A DNA stretch of 64,000 bases from Devosia sp. A8/3-2 (GCA_025452255.1 CP104974.1:806001-870000); one strand, 5' to 3'; shown: positions 1 to 10,826, numbered from the stretch's first letter. The notes: a model not told the origin generated them from the letters alone. A program made the numbers and translations.

Positions 1-964
1 TTCGAGCTCATTCATCAGCTCGTCGCGGTTCTGCAACCGGCCGGCCGTGTCGATGATCAAAATATCGCGACCTTCGGCCCGCGCTCGGGTCATGGCATCG
101 AAAGCCGGGCCCGAAGCATCCGAACCCGCCGGCCGGGCGATCACCGGCGCGCCGGTGCGCTGGCCCCAGATCTGTAGCTGTTCGATGGCGGCCGCGCGAA
201 AGGTGTCGCCCGCGGCCAGCATGACGGACTTGCCCTCGGCGGCGAATTTCTGTGCCAGCTTACCGATCGTGGTGGTCTTGCCCGAGCCATTGACCCCGAT
301 CATCAGGATGACGAAGGGCTTTTGGCCGGCGTCGATCACCAGCGGGCGGGCGACGGGGCCCAACACCTTCTCCACCTCGGCGGCGAGTACGGCGCGCACA
401 TCTTCGCCCGTGACATCCTTGTCAGAAACGGTCACGGCGCAGCGTTTCGGTGATGGCGGTGGCCGTCTCGATGCCCAGATCGGCTCGGATCAGCACATCT
501 TCCAGCTCATCAAGCGTCGCCGCGTCGAGCTTGCGCTTGGTGAAGACCGAAGTGATCGAGCCGCTGAGCTGATCGGAGGAGCGCTTGAGGCCTGAGGCTA
601 GCCGGGCAAACCAGCCCTGCGGCGGCGCTTGGGGCACGACAGGCGGTGGCGGCACAACGATATCGCGCTCGGCGCTGGCGGCTTCCTCGATTTCTTCAAG
701 ATAGTCAGGCGTGGTCTCGGGCGGGCCGGGCGGGGGGATTTCCTCAGGCTCAGGCGCAGGTTCCGGCGCTGGCTCGGGGGTCGGCACCGGTTCAACTGGC
801 GCAGGAATCGGGTCGACAGGCTGCGGCACGTCCCGGGGCAGCTCGACCGGAAGCTCTCGGGGAACCTCCTGCGGCACTGGCTGTGGCACGGGTTGCGGCG
901 CGGCCGGCTGGCTGGTCTCGCCACCGAACAATCGCTTGAAAAATCCCGGCTTCTTGTCGGTCAT
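1..964 (-). CDS. ftsY: Signal recognition particle receptor FtsY (C-terminus beyond window edge)
   Basis: GTPase receptor that docks SRP-bound ribosomes at the inner membrane. The N-terminal ~100 residues are a Pro/Glu-rich acidic domain beginning [15 protein letters not shown]. The NG domain follows, with the P-loop [15 protein letters not shown] and DTAGR visible on the reverse strand. The start at 964 is chosen because the family-typical FFKRLF motif follows at once. The frame breaks near 423-427, where RDRF and a stop replace the expected continuation; the next frame resumes [17 protein letters not shown]. One extra base explains this, and a real loss of ftsY would be lethal, so I treat it as a sequence error. 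The 3' end lies left of base 1. mtaB lies just upstream on the same strand. Confidence 0.93.
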
Positions 965-998
965 GCATTCGCCTTTAAAGTCACTCGTCGTGGCGAGA

Positions 999-2262
999 TT
1001 ACGCCGCCTCGCGCAGGGCTTCACCCACCGGGCCATCGGCGGCCGTGGCAGTGATGCGAACGGCCAGCAGCTCGCCCGGTTGCGATCCGGGCACGGCGAC
1101 CGGCACGAATTGTTCGGTACGGCCCAGCCCGTCGCGCTCGATCAGCACATTTTCGATTCCGCCGACGCGGCTGGCGCAGAGTTTTGGAACTGGGCCTCGC
1201 CCTCAGCGCGCAAGATAGCCGCGCGATCGCGCGCCACGCGCTTATTGACCTGCGGCATGCGGGCGGCCGGGGTGCCTTCGCGCGGCGAATAGGGGAAGAC
1301 ATGCAGATAGGTCAGGTCCGCCTCGGTGACGATGCGGCGGGTATTTTCGAACATCTCGTCGGTTTCAGTCGGGAAGCCGGCAATGATATCGGCGCCAAAC
1401 ACCATTTCGGGCCGCAAAGAACGCAGCTTGGCGACAATAGAAAGCGCGTCATCGTGGGAATGGCGGCGCTTCATGCGCTTCAAAATCATGTCATCGCCCG
1501 ATTGCAGCGACAAATGCAGATGCGGCATCAGCCGGCGATCACTGGCAATGGCATCATACAGCGCCTCATCCGCCTCGATGGAATCGATCGAGGAAATGCG
1601 CAGGCGCGGCAGGTCCGGCACATGGCGCAGGATGGATTGGGTCAGCTTGCCCAAAGTCGGCGTGCCCGGCAGATCGGGGCCATAGGAGGTGATATCCACC
1701 CCGGTCAGCACCACCTCGGCATAACCATTGGCGACGAGCTTTTTGACCTGATCGACCACCATTCCCATCGGCACCGAACGCGACGGCCCACGGCCAAAGG
1801 GGATAATGCAGAACGTGCAGCGATGATCGCAGCCATTTTGCACCTGCACAAAGGCCATGCGCGGCCATCCATGCCCTCGATCAGATGGCCGGCGGTTTCC
1901 CGCACGCTCATAATGTCGTTGACCTGCACCTTGTCGTTCAGCGGGATGCCGAACACCATGGGCTGGTAGCTCTCGGCTTTCATCTTGTCATTATTGCCGA
2001 TGACCAGATCGACTTCCGCCATATCGCCAAAGCTGCGCGCCTCGGTCTGGGCAGCGCAGCCGGTGACGATGATGCGGGCTGCCGGATTATCGCGGCGCGC
2101 CTTGCGCACGGCTTGCTTGGCTCGGCGCACGGCTTCGGCGGTCACCGCACAAGTGTTGATGATGATGGCATTGTCCAGCCCCGCCTTTTCGGCTTCGGCC
2201 TTCATCACCTCGGCTTCATAGGCATTGAGCCGGCAGCCAAATGTCAGCGTCTCGACGGCCAT
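999..2262 (-). CDS. mtaB: tRNA (t6A37) methylthiotransferase MtaB
   Basis: Radical-SAM enzyme that adds a methylthio group to t6A37 of tRNA. The N-terminal UPF0004 domain has its three cluster cysteines (FGCRLN, NTCAVT, TGCAAQ). The radical-SAM loop CDHRCTFCIIP follows around residue 140, and a C-terminal TRAM-like segment ends EALREAA. About 420 residues, normal for the family. The start ATG overlaps the dapF stop as TGATG, so translation is probably coupled. Two frame breaks, near 1858 just before the radical-SAM loop and near 1180 before the TRAM part, look like missing bases, because all family motifs persist on both sides. Confidence 0.92.
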
Positions 2263-3152
2263 CAGGCCGCTTCCTCGGCGCGGGTCCACAGGCCAGTGGC
2301 CGGGTCAAACGTGCCGGTCCATTCCAGCTCGGCCGGGCCGGTCAGCACGACATGATCGTCAGCGCGCCACTCAACCACCAGATCGCCGCCCGGCAGGGTG
2401 ACGGTCGCCTTGCGGGCAGTGCGGCGGGTGCGGGCACCATTGACCACGGCGGCGCAAGCCTGCAGTGCCGCAGGCTTGCGTCAGGCCAGCGCCACGTTCC
2501 CAGTGCGCAGAATAATGCGGTCGGGCGCCAGCACTTGCGCAATCGAGATATTGGCCCGCTCGGGGAAGATCGGATGGTTTTCCAGCATTGGCCCGAACCG
2601 GTCCAAGGCATAGTTCCACACATCGTCATGCACCCAGAATGTGGCATGCGGATTGCCCATGGAGGCGACCGATGGCGAGTGCAGAACCGGCGCGTCGATG
2701 GGGCCGATCTGCAGCTCGATCTGGCGCGTATCGGCGAATTCTTCGGCGAGCGGAATGTCGTACCGAGCCAGCTTGGGCGTGCCCATATCGACGGTGATCA
2801 GGCCGTCCGCGTGTTCTTCACCGAATAGGATGCCTGCCAAAGTCTCGAACATAAACGACTTCTGCGCGCCTTCCGAAGCCGAGAATTGCACGACGCAGCG
2901 CATGCCATTGCCACAGGCCCGGGCGAGGCTGCCATCGGAATTGATGATCTCGATATAATGGGCGGTGCCGGGGGTCTTGGGATCATGGATCGCCATGATC
3001 TGATCGAACTTGGTACCGGCGGTAGCATTGATGGCAATAGCGGCGGCAGGCGTCACCCGATCGGCGCGGCCGCGCATATCGGCCACGATGATCTGGTTGC
3101 CCAGCCCGTTCATCTTGAGAAACGGCACGCCGTTCACTTTTGCCTCGCCCAT
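2262..3152 (-). CDS. dapF: Diaminopimelate epimerase DapF
   Basis: Converts LL- to meso-diaminopimelate for lysine and peptidoglycan. The N-terminus carries KMNGLGN. One catalytic cysteine lies in [10 protein letters not shown] and the second in LTQACGT, and the C-terminal [11 protein letters not shown] motif is typical. About 297 residues. Two frame breaks close together, near 2505 and 2470, separate [13 protein letters not shown] from the flanking frames; the intended protein reads continuously if two bases are restored. The stop overlaps the mtaB start, giving a dapF-mtaB-ftsY unit. An internal ATG at KMNGLGN is a less likely start. Confidence 0.92.
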
Positions 3153-3238
3153 GGGAAGTTCATATCGGCTCTATATGGCGGAAGTGCCGCAAAATTGCCA
3201 GTGCCGGCAGATCGGGCGGCAGTTGCTTGCCCGTTTTC

Positions 3239-3267
3239 TTGACTCGGCGCCTGCTTTCCCCTAAACG
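3239..3267 (+). promoter_or_regulatory. Candidate promoter for ffh
   Basis: TTGACT at 3239-3244, a 17-base spacer and TAAACG at 3262-3267, about 170 bases upstream of the ffh start. The -35 matches sigma-70 consensus well and the -10 is weak. The leader that follows can pair GGGACC with GGTTC-type segments near 3305-3335. Inferred from sequence only. Confidence 0.35.
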
Positions 3268-3437
3268 GGCGCCATTCATCAGGCTTTGCTCCTGACTAGC
3301 CGACCGGGACCCTGCAAGGGTTCAACCGATCCCGGAGGCCACCATCCGCCAGCGCGTTGCGCCCGCGGGTGGGTTTGGCGTTTGGACTGATGGATACCCA
3401 TATCTCCTCGGATTGCCCGAAGAGAAAAGGACCAAAG

Positions 3438-5023
3438 ATGTTTGAGAGCTTAAGCGACCGGCTTGGCAAAATCTTCGAGGGGCTTCGCGGACGCGGCGCG
3501 CTGAACGCTGCCGATGTCGATGCAGCCATGCGCGAAATCCGCCGTGCGCTGATCGAAGCGGACGTGTCTCTCGAAGTCGTGCGCGCCTTTGTCGAGCAGG
3601 TGCGTGAGCGCGCTGTCGGCGCCGAAGTGACGCGCTCGGTGACGCCGGGCCAGCAGGTGGTCAAGATCGTCAATGACGAACTGGTCGCCGTGCTCGGTTC
3701 CGATGCCGTGACCATTGATCTCAATGCCCCCGCGCCCGTCACCTTGCTGATGGTGGGCCTGCAGGGCTCGGGCAAGACCACGACCACGGCAAAAATCGCC
3801 AAGCGCCTCAAGGAACGCCAGAAGAAAAAGGTGCTGCTGGCTTCGCTCGATACCCGCCGTCCGGCGGCCATGGAGCAGCTGCGCGTACTGGGCGAACAGG
3901 TGGGGGTCGATACGCTCCCCATCGTCACCAGCGAAAATCCAGTCCAGATTGCCCGCCGCGCCGAGCGCTGAGGCCCGGCTGGGCGGCTATGACGTGCTCA
4001 TTCTCGATACGGCGGGTCGTACCCATATCGATGAAGAGCTGATGGCCGAAACGGCCGAGATCAAGGCCATCGCCAAGCCGCATGAAATCCTGCTGGTCGT
4101 CGATGCGCTGACCGGCCGAGACGCCATCAATGTGGCGCGCAGCTTCGATAGCCGGCTCGATGTCACCGGTATCGTGCTGACCCGTGTCGACGGCGATGGC
4201 CGTGGCGGCGCGGCGCTCTCGATGCGCGCGGCGACTGGCAAGCCCATCAAGCTGATCGGCACCGGCGAAAAGATGGATGGGCTGGACGATTTCCACCCCT
4301 CCCGCATTGCCGACCGTATTCTGGGCATGGGCGACATTGTTTCGCTGGTCGAAAAGGCCGCCGAGCATGTGTCGGCCGAAGACGCCCAGCGTATGGCCAA
4401 GAAGCTCAAAAGGGCTCCTTTGACCTCGACGATCTGCGCGGCCAGCTGATCCAGATGAAAAGATGGGCGGCATGGGCGGACTGATGGGCCTGATGCCGGG
4501 CGCGGGCCAAATCAAGAAGGCCATGGCCAATTCCAATATCGACGAGAAGGTGTTCGATCGCCAGATCGCCATCATCAATTCGATGACCAAGAAAGAGCGG
4601 GCCGAGCCCGACCTGCTCAATGCCAGCCGCCGCAAGCGCATTGCTGCCGGCGCCGGCGTCGAGGTCAGCGAAATCAACAAGCTGGCCAAGCAGCACCGCC
4701 AGATGGCCGATATGATGAAAAAGGTCAGTAAGGGCGGCATGGGCGCGCTTGGTGGCATGTTCGGCGGCAAGATGGGCGGGATGCTTGGCGGCATGCCGGA
4801 CATTTCCAAAATGGACCCGGCCCAGCTCGAACAGATGGCCCGCCGAGCCGGTATCGATCCCAAGCAATTACAGGGCCTGCCTTCGGCCCAGCCGCAGATC
4901 GCCCAGAAACTACCCAGCGATGTCGGCGCGCTGCTCAAATCCGGCTCCGGCCTCCCGGGCTTGCCCGGTCTAGGCGGCGCTCCCCGTTTCCCCGGCCTTC
5001 CCGGCCCGGGCAAGAAGAAATAA
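3438..5023 (+). CDS. ffh: Signal recognition particle protein Ffh
   Basis: SRP54 homologue that binds signal sequences and SRP RNA and delivers ribosomes to FtsY. The N-terminal helical domain is followed by the GTPase with GLQGSGKTTTTAKIAKRL, DTRRPAA and DTAGRTHID, then the Met/Gly-rich M domain. About 528 residues. Three frame breaks: near 3965, near 4406 (AAAA where AAAAA restores KLKKGSFDLDDL) and near 4457 (AAAA where AAAAA restores QMKKMGG). The last two are plainly homopolymer contractions. A GGACCAAAG box precedes the chosen ATG. rpsP follows 31 bases downstream, the usual order in alphaproteobacteria. Confidence 0.95.
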
Positions 5024-5054
5024 TTCGATTTAGCTAACCTCAAGGAAAACCAGA

Positions 5055-5456
5055 ATGTCCCTCAAGATCCGTCTCGCCCGTGGTGGCACCAAGAAGCGTC
5101 CTTTCTACCACATCGTGGTTGCCGATGCCCGTTCGCCCCGCGATGGCCGCTTCATCGAAAAGATCGGCACGTTCAATCCGCTGCTGGCCAAGGACAATGA
5201 AGCCCGTATCGTGCTCGACGCCGAGCGCGCCACCCATTGGGTTGGCGTTGGCGCCCAGCCGACCGACCGCGTGCTGCGTTTCCTCGACGCTGCCGGCGTT
5301 GCCAAGCGCGATGCCCGCAACAACCCGAACAAGGCCAAGCCCGGCGAGAAGGCAGTCGCCCGCGCCGACGAAAAAGCCGCCAAGGCCGCTGCTATCGAAG
5401 AAGCCAAGAATGCACCCAAGGAAGCTCCGGCCGCTGAAGAAGCTGCCGCCGAGTAA
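5055..5456 (+). CDS. rpsP: 30S ribosomal protein S16
   Basis: Primary-binding protein of the small ribosomal subunit. The N-terminus [18 protein letters not shown] is diagnostic. The intact 133-residue frame carries an Ala/Lys/Glu-rich C-terminal tail of about 50 residues beyond the minimal bacterial S16, common in alphaproteobacteria. It follows ffh closely. The frequent downstream partners rimM, trmD and rplS are not here; a strong terminator comes directly after instead. Confidence 0.97.
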   Translation: MSLKIRLARGGTKKRPFYHIVVADARSPRDGRFIEKIGTFNPLLAKDNEARIVLDAERATHWVGVGAQPTDRVLRFLDAAGVAKRDARNNPNKAKPGEKAVARADEKAAKAAAIEEAKNAPKEAPAAEEAAAE

Positions 5457-5483
5457 TTTTTGGTCGCAGGATCAAAATGACGA

Positions 5484-5514
5484 GGCCCCGGTGCATTGCG
5501 CCGGGGCCTTTTTC
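5484..5514 (+). terminator. Rho-independent terminator after rpsP
   Basis: GGCCCCGG pairs with CCGGGGCC across a 9-base loop (arms 5484-5491 and 5501-5508), followed by TTTTTC. It ends the ffh-rpsP unit. Confidence 0.85.
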
Positions 5515-5578
5515 ATGCTGCCAAGTTCTGTCAGCATGTCACTCTAGATAGGCCCGCACCTGACCCCGGAGGCTTGTC

Positions 5579-5956
5579 GTGAAATTTGCATCGATCCGTG
5601 TTGTGACCGCCGACGTCCGGGCCCTCAAGGGTTTTTACGCCGCCCTGACAGGGGTGGAACCCACCGATCTGGCGCCGGGATTTTCGGAAATTCGGCTGGA
5701 AGGTTGCACCATCGCCATATCGAGCGAAGACATCATCAACAAGGTCAATGGCAGGGTAATCGTGCCCCGGTCCAACCGGTCTTTGATGCTGGAATTGGAG
5801 GTTGACGACGTGCTGGCCATCCGAGCCGGGGTGACCGATGGCGCTCTGGCCGAGATCGTTCAGCCGCCGACTGTTATGCCACAGGGCAATAACTCCATGC
5901 TGCTGCGCGATCCCGATGGCGCCATCGTCAATATCTTCTCTCGTCCTAAGCGATAA
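5579..5956 (+). CDS. VOC-family (glyoxalase/bleomycin-resistance fold) protein
   Basis: A 125-residue single-domain protein starting MKFASIRVVTADVRALKGFY and ending LLRDPDGAIVNIFSRP, the characteristic beta-alpha-beta edges of the vicinal-oxygen-chelate fold. GTG start at 5579, with GGAGG seven bases upstream. The substrate cannot be read from sequence: such proteins include dioxygenases, glyoxalases and resistance proteins. It stands alone between the rpsP terminator and the convergent leuB. Confidence 0.8.
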   Translation: MKFASIRVVTADVRALKGFYAALTGVEPTDLAPGFSEIRLEGCTIAISSEDIINKVNGRVIVPRSNRSLMLELEVDDVLAIRAGVTDGALAEIVQPPTVMPQGNNSMLLRDPDGAIVNIFSRPKR

Positions 5957-5959
5957 AGC

Positions 5960-7060
5960 CTAGGCCTTCAGCTTGGCCAAAACCGCCGCACCCATCTCCT
6001 CAGTCCCAACCGTCTTGCGGTTGTCCTGAGCGATGTCGCCGGTGCGCAACCCGTCGCTGAGCACCGCCGAGATGGCGTTCTCGATATTGGTGGCCAATTC
6101 TGATCATGCCGAAGCTGTAGCGCAGGGCCATGGCGACCGAGGCGATCATGGCGATGGGGTTGGCAATGCCCTTGCCGGCAATGTCGGGGGCCGAGCCGTG
6201 CACGGGCTCGTAAAAGGCCTTGCGCTTGCCGGTGACCGGATCGGGCGCGCCCAGCGAAGCCGAGGGCAGCATGCCGAGCGAGCCGGTGAGCATGGCGGCA
6301 ACGTCGGACAGGATATCGCCGAACAGATTATCGGTGACCATGACGTCGAATTGCTTGGGATTGCGCACCAGCTGCATGGCCGCGTTATCGGCCGGGATGT
6401 GGTGCAGCTCGATATCGGCATAGTCCTTGCCGACAGTCTTGACCACTTCGTCCCACAGCACGCCGGACTTCATGACATTCTTCTTGTCGGCCGAATGGAC
6501 CTTGCCGGACCGGGTGCGGGCCAGATCGAAGGCGACGCGGGCAATGCGGTCGATTTCGTAGGTCTCGTAGACACGGGTATCGATGGCGCGCTTCTGGCCA
6601 TCACCGAGATCGGTAATGGTCTTGGGCTCGCCGAAATAGACGCCGCCGGTCAATTCGCGCACGATCAGGATATCGAGGCCTTCGACCAGTTCGCGCTTGA
6701 GCGAGGAAGCATCGGCCAAAGCCGGATAGCAGATGGCGGGGCGCAGATTGGCAAAGACCGCCATTTCCTTGCGCAGGCGCAGGAGCGCGGCTTCCGGGCG
6801 ATGCTCATAGGGGACATTGTCCCATTTCGGCCCGCCCACGGCGCCGAAGATCACGGCGTCGGCGGCGAGGGCCTTTGCGTATCTTCGTCGGTGATGGCCA
6901 CCTGATGCTTGTCATAGGCCGCGCCGCCGGCAAGACCCGTGTCGGTCGAGAAATCGGTAAGCTGCTCGGCATTGGTCCAGGCGATCAGCTTTTCGACCTC
7001 GACCATGATTTCGGTGCCGATGCCGTCGCCCGGCAACAGAAATAGGGAATGGGTGGCCAA
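5960..7060 (-). CDS. leuB: 3-isopropylmalate dehydrogenase
   Basis: NAD-dependent oxidative decarboxylase of leucine synthesis. [12 protein letters not shown] is at the N-terminus, then GAVGGPKW, the substrate arginine region [14 protein letters not shown], and [20 protein letters not shown]. About 366 residues. The start is TTG at 7060, with GGCGAGGAG ten bases upstream, because an earlier ATG would add non-homologous residues. Frame breaks near 6857 (after ITDEDTQ) and near 6100 (after LRYSFGM); the true C-terminus ends AAVLAKLKA at 5960. It is the last gene of an argC-leuD-Rid-CPBP-leuB run, after a 133-base gap. Confidence 0.93.
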
Positions 7061-7193
7061 TATATGCTCCTCGCCGTACTGGTGGTTACGCTTGGGCGCA
7101 CATAGAGACATTTTGCTGCGCTGCGCAAGGGTGTGCGCAGGCGGATCAGTTCAGCGGCGGCGGAATCTTGAAATTCAGACGAAGCCGCTGCGG

Positions 7194-7863
7194 TCAGAAC
7201 AGGATCCGGGACGAGCTGAAATTGGTGAGGGCATGGGCCGGGGCCACCCAGAACACCGAGCCCGTGCGCCGGAGCGATCCAGTTCCACAATAGGCCCAAT
7301 AGCGATGCGCTGACGACCGGGCCAATCGCGCCGCCATCGAAGAGGACGCCGTGACTCAGGCTCAGCGGAATATGCCGGGCGGAAAACAGCAGCCAGCCCA
7401 GCCAGAAGCCGAGCTCGGGCCGATCGGCAAAGCGGGCCATGAAACCGCCGCGCCGGGCGGTTTCCTCGAGCGGGCCATTGATGATGGCAAAGAACGCCGC
7501 CAGCAGCAGGCCGGGCGTGGTCAGCAGCGAGGTATTGGGCGCCAGCGCGACCGCAGCAATGACCACAACCTGCACCAGCAGCAGCCCCGGCACGAACCAG
7601 TCGCGCCGCGCCAGCTTTTCCGAGAACAGGCGCGGGCTGCGCGCCCCCGACAGGGCATGGATGGCGATGACCGGCGAGCAAAAGCCGATCCAGTAGAGCG
7701 CAAAGACCACGAGATAGCCCGTGGTGCCGAGCGCGCTGGTGAGAAGGGGCACCAGCGCCAAAAGCACGGCGATCAGCGCCAGCGCGTGCAGGACAAGGGC
7801 GAGCTGGGCGGGGGTCAACATGGTGCGAGGTACAGCGCCCCGGGGGTTGGATACGCTCGCCAT
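7194..7863 (-). CDS. CPBP/Abi-family intramembrane metalloprotease homologue
   Basis: Integral membrane protein of about 220 residues with several hydrophobic segments. The family motifs are present: EETARRGGF (EExxxRR type), LLFSARH (FxxxH) and, after a frame break near 7275, APAHALTNF (HxxxN/B). Family members cleave or bind prenylated or other membrane proteins; some act in bacteriocin self-immunity. No substrate can be inferred here. It sits between the Rid gene (15-base gap) and leuB, so it is probably cotranscribed with leucine genes. An alternative start is ATG at 7821. Confidence 0.72.
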
Positions 7864-7877
7864 GTCCGTGCCTGTCC

Positions 7878-8267
7878 CTAGCTGTTGGCTGCCCCGATGC
7901 GGGCGGTGACTTCGATCTCGATCTTCATGCCCGCTTCGATCATCTGCACGATCAGCATGGAGGCTGCCGGGCGGATATCCTTGAACACCGGGCCGACGGC
8001 CTTGACCACGGCATCCACATCATTGCGATCGCCCACATAATAGACGACGCGCACAATGTCCGCCAGCGAGGAGCCCGCCTCTTTCAACGCCTTGTCGATA
8101 GTGGCCAAAGCATTGGCGGCTCGGGCGCCGACATCGTCGGGCATGGTCATCGTGGCGTAGTCATAGCCGGTCGTGCCCGAGACATAGACAGTGTCTTCAT
8201 GCCGCACCGCGCGGGAATAGCCAAAGGTGGCTTCGAAGGGGGAGCCGGTGGAAACGCGCTGAACCAT
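7878..8267 (-). CDS. Rid (YjgF/YER057c/UK114) family protein
   Basis: A 129-residue intact frame with the Rid-fold C-terminus AAGMKIEIEVTARIG-like (seen as EAGMKIEIEVTARIG). RidA itself destroys 2-aminoacrylate and relieves inhibition of branched-chain amino acid enzymes, which would fit a position eight bases after leuD. However, the arginine of the PARS motif needed for that deaminase is replaced here (RPAASM), so this is more likely one of the Rid subfamilies without that activity. I therefore give no gene symbol. Confidence 0.85.
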   Translation of the reverse strand: MVQRVSTGSPFEATFGYSRAVRHEDTVYVSGTTGYDYATMTMPDDVGARAANALATIDKALKEAGSSLADIVRVVYYVGDRNDVDAVVKAVGPVFKDIRPAASMLIVQMIEAGMKIEIEVTARIGAANS

Positions 8268-8275
8268 TTTTTGCC

Positions 8276-8881
8276 TTAGAGCCGGGGGCGGTCGGCCGCC
8301 ATCTTGGTTTCGAATGTGGTGATGGACGGATCGGATTTGAGCGTGCCGGCGATATCGTCGAGGCCCTCGAGCAGGATCTGCTTGCGGGAAGGATCGATAT
8401 CGAAATGCAGCGTGCCGCCATCGGGACCCTTCACCGTCTGGGCCTCCAGATCAATGGTCAGGGTGGCGTTGGAGCCGCGTTCGGCATCGTCGAGCAGCAG
8501 CTTGAGCTGGTCGGGGGTGACCACCAGCGGCAGGATGCCGTTCTTGAAGCAGTTATTGTAGAAGATGTCGGCGAAGCTGGTCGAGATGACGCAGCGGATG
8601 CCGTAATCGAGCAGGGCCCGGGGCGCGTGTTCGCGGCTGGAGCCGCAGCCGAAATTGTCGCCGGCCACGATGATGCTGGCGCCGCGATAGGCAGGCTTGT
8701 TGAGCACGAAATCGGGGTTTTCCGTGCCGTCCTCATTATAGCGCATTTCCGAGAACAGGGCGGTGCCCAGCCCCGTGCGCTTGATGGTTTTGAGGTACTG
8801 CTTGGGGATGATCATATCGGTATCGATATTGATGATCAGCAGCGGCGCCGCGACCCCGGTCAGAGTGGTGAACTTGTCCAT
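8276..8881 (-). CDS. leuD: 3-isopropylmalate dehydratase small subunit
   Basis: Swivel-domain subunit of isopropylmalate isomerase in leucine synthesis. [29 protein letters not shown] and FKNGILPL are all present in an intact frame of about 201 residues. The start at 8881 (MDKFTTLTG) is preferred over the upstream ATG at 8911 because it matches the family N-terminus. The large subunit leuC is not in this window. Confidence 0.95.
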   Translation of the reverse strand: MDKFTTLTGVAAPLLIINIDTDMIIPKQYLKTIKRTGLGTALFSEMRYNEDGTENPDFVLNKPAYRGASIIVAGDNFGCGSSREHAPRALLDYGIRCVISTSFADIFYNNCFKNGILPLVVTPDQLKLLLDDAERGSNATLTIDLEAQTVKGPDGGTLHFDIDPSRKQILLEGLDDIAGTLKSDPSITTFETKMAADRPRL

Positions 8882-8995
8882 GACGGAAAACCTCGCTTTG
8901 GGGCGGTTCATCGCGCAAAAGCGGGCATTTGGTCAAGTCGGGATTGGGGGAAAGCGTTCGGTTCTGCCTTACGGGAGCCCAAGCCGCAGCCGTTT

Positions 8996-9015
8996 CCCTC
9001 CCCGCGAGGGGAGGG
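8996..9015. repeat. Short perfect palindrome between argC and leuD
   Basis: CCCTCCCC-gcga-GGGGAGGG. No T-run follows, so it is not an obvious terminator. The same core recurs at 46511 and 46609, which suggests a dispersed intergenic repeat. Confidence 0.6.
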
Positions 9016-9033
9016 AGGGCAGACGGACAGCCC

Positions 9034-9987
9034 CTAAGCCGCCGAGCTTTCCTTGGCACTCACGCCCAGCATCAGATTGAGGTTCTGCACGGCAGCGCCT
9101 GAGGCGCCCTTGCCCAGATTGTCATAGACGGCGACGAGCACGGCCCGGGCACGGGCATCGTTGGCAAAGACATGCAGGGTCATCGTATTGGTGTCGTTAT
9201 GCGCCTGCGGGTCGAGCGTGGGAGTCTTGCCCGGGGCCGGGTCATAGGGCGCGACGGTAACGAAGCTGTCCTTGATACCAGCGAAATGGTCGGCAATGGC
9301 GGCGTGGATATCCTTGCCGCTCGGCACTTTTGCAAGCTGGCCCAGCTGCAGCGGCACGAATGTGGTCATGCCTTGAGCAAAGTCGCCCACATTGGGCACA
9401 AAGAGCGGTGCGCTGGCGAGACCGGTATATTTGGTCATTTCGGGCACATGCTTGTGATTGAAGGTCAGGCCATAGGGCATGAACTGGCTGGCGGCTTCCC
9501 CCGCGGCCTCATATTCGGCAATCATCTGCTTGCCGCCGCCGCTATAGCCGGAAATGCCGTTATAGCTGACAAGGACATCGGCCGGCAGCAGGCCCGCGAC
9601 GAGCAGCGGCCGCAGATTGGCGATCAGCCCCTGCGGCCAGCAGCCGGGATTGGCGACAAAGCGCGCATTGGCGATTTTGTCCGACTGATCCCTGTCCATT
9701 TCGGCAAAGCCATAGGCCCAGTCGGGATTGACGCGAAAAGCGGTTGAGGCGTCGATCACCCCGGTGGTGTCATTCTCGATCAGGCTGACGCTTTCCTTGG
9801 CCGCATCATCGGGCAGGCACAGGATGGCGACATCGGCTGCGTTGAGCAGGCGCTTGCGCTCGTCCATATCCTTGCGCTTGTCCGCGGCGATGGAGATCAC
9901 TTCAAGATCGCGCCGGCCGGCCGGGCGCTCGCGGATCTGCAGACCCGTGGTTCCAGCTTCCCCATCGATAAAAATCTTGGCGGCCAT
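9034..9987 (-). CDS. argC: N-acetyl-gamma-glutamyl-phosphate reductase (type 2)
   Basis: NADPH-dependent reductase of arginine synthesis. The N-terminus MAAKIFIDGEAGTTGLQI is the short type-2 form. The catalytic cysteine is in VANPGCWPQG, followed by YNGISGYSGGGKQM and the histidine motif FNHKHVPEM. 317 residues, intact. Divergent from deoD across about 130 bases. In many relatives argC follows rpsI/rplM; here it heads a run into leuD. Confidence 0.94.
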   Translation of the reverse strand: MAAKIFIDGEAGTTGLQIRERPAGRRDLEVISIAADKRKDMDERKRLLNAADVAILCLPDDAAKESVSLIENDTTGVIDASTAFRVNPDWAYGFAEMDRDQSDKIANARFVANPGCWPQGLIANLRPLLVAGLLPADVLVSYNGISGYSGGGKQMIAEYEAAGEAASQFMPYGLTFNHKHVPEMTKYTGLASAPLFVPNVGDFAQGMTTFVPLQLGQLAKVPSGKDIHAAIADHFAGIKDSFVTVAPYDPAPGKTPTLDPQAHNDTNTMTLHVFANDARARAVLVAVYDNLGKGASGAAVQNLNLMLGVSAKESSAA

Positions 9988-10116
9988 GGCAGCGCTCCGT
10001 TTTTGGCCTTGCGTAAATGGACCTGCACGATGACGGGGTCAAGACGTTATAGGCCCGGCCCTTGCCGTTGCCATTCTGGGGTGGCAATGCTTGGACCAAA
10101 GCCAAGGGAGCTAAAA

Positions 10117-10824
10117 ATGACCCCCATAATCATGCGAAGCTCGGCGACTATGCCGAAGCGGTGCTGCTGCCAGGCGATCCGCTGCGTGCCAAATGGATTG
10201 CCGAGACATTTTTCGAAGCGCCCAGATTGGTCAATTCGGTGCGCAATTGCTCGGGTTATACCGGGCTCTGGAAGGGCCAGCCCGTTTCGGTACAGGCCAC
10301 CGGCATGGGCCAGCCATCGCTGTCGATCTATGTGCATGAGTTGATCAATGTCTATGGCGCCAAGACTTTGCTGCGGGTGGGCACCTGTGGCGGGCTCAAT
10401 GCCAAGGTGAAGGTGCGCGACCTGATCCTGACGCAGGCGGCGACCACCGATAGCGCCATCGTCAAGGATAGGTTCGGGGCGTTCAATTTTGCCCCCATCG
10501 CCGATTTCGGGCTGCTGCGCGGCGGCGGACAAGGCCGAGGCGGCGGGCATGCGCTATCACGCCGGCAATATGCTGAGCTCGGATATTTTCTACCATGCCG
10601 ACGGCTTTGCCGGCTATGGCGCACTGCCTGAGCATGGCGTCATTGGTGTCGAGATGGAGGCGGCGGCGCTCTATACGCTGGCGGCGCGGTTTGGCGTTAA
10701 GGCATTGACCATCTGCACCATGACCGATTGCCTGATCACCAAGGAAGAGATCAATGCCGAGGAGCGGCAGACCTCGCTCAAGGATATGGTGACGCTGGCG
10801 CTTGATGTGGCGATTGGAGCCTGA
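10117..10824 (+). CDS. deoD: Purine-nucleoside phosphorylase DeoD
   Basis: Phosphorolysis of purine nucleosides in salvage. VLLPGDPLRAKWIAETF, VGTCGG and GVEMEAAALYTLAARF are family hallmarks. About 236 residues. The start ATG at 10117 has GGGAG upstream, but the frame breaks at once in a run of five Cs (six would give MTPHNHAKLG). A second break lies near 10520 before ADKAEAAGMRYHAGN. The next gene begins two bases after the stop, suggesting one transcript. Confidence 0.93.
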
Positions 10825-10826
10825 TC

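Noticed and set aside
3290..3340. Possible 4.5S/SRP RNA upstream of ffh
   Set aside because: The conserved GGAAGGAAGCA-type loop of SRP RNA is absent; only a short hairpin is seen.
3925..5043. 372-codon open frame antisense to ffh
   Set aside because: High-GC codon bias opens the antisense frame; ffh motifs account for the DNA.
7194..9987. Leu/arg cluster as a mobile or defence island because it carries a CPBP (Abi) homologue
   Set aside because: Neighbours are plain biosynthetic genes, with no mobility genes or repeats of an element.
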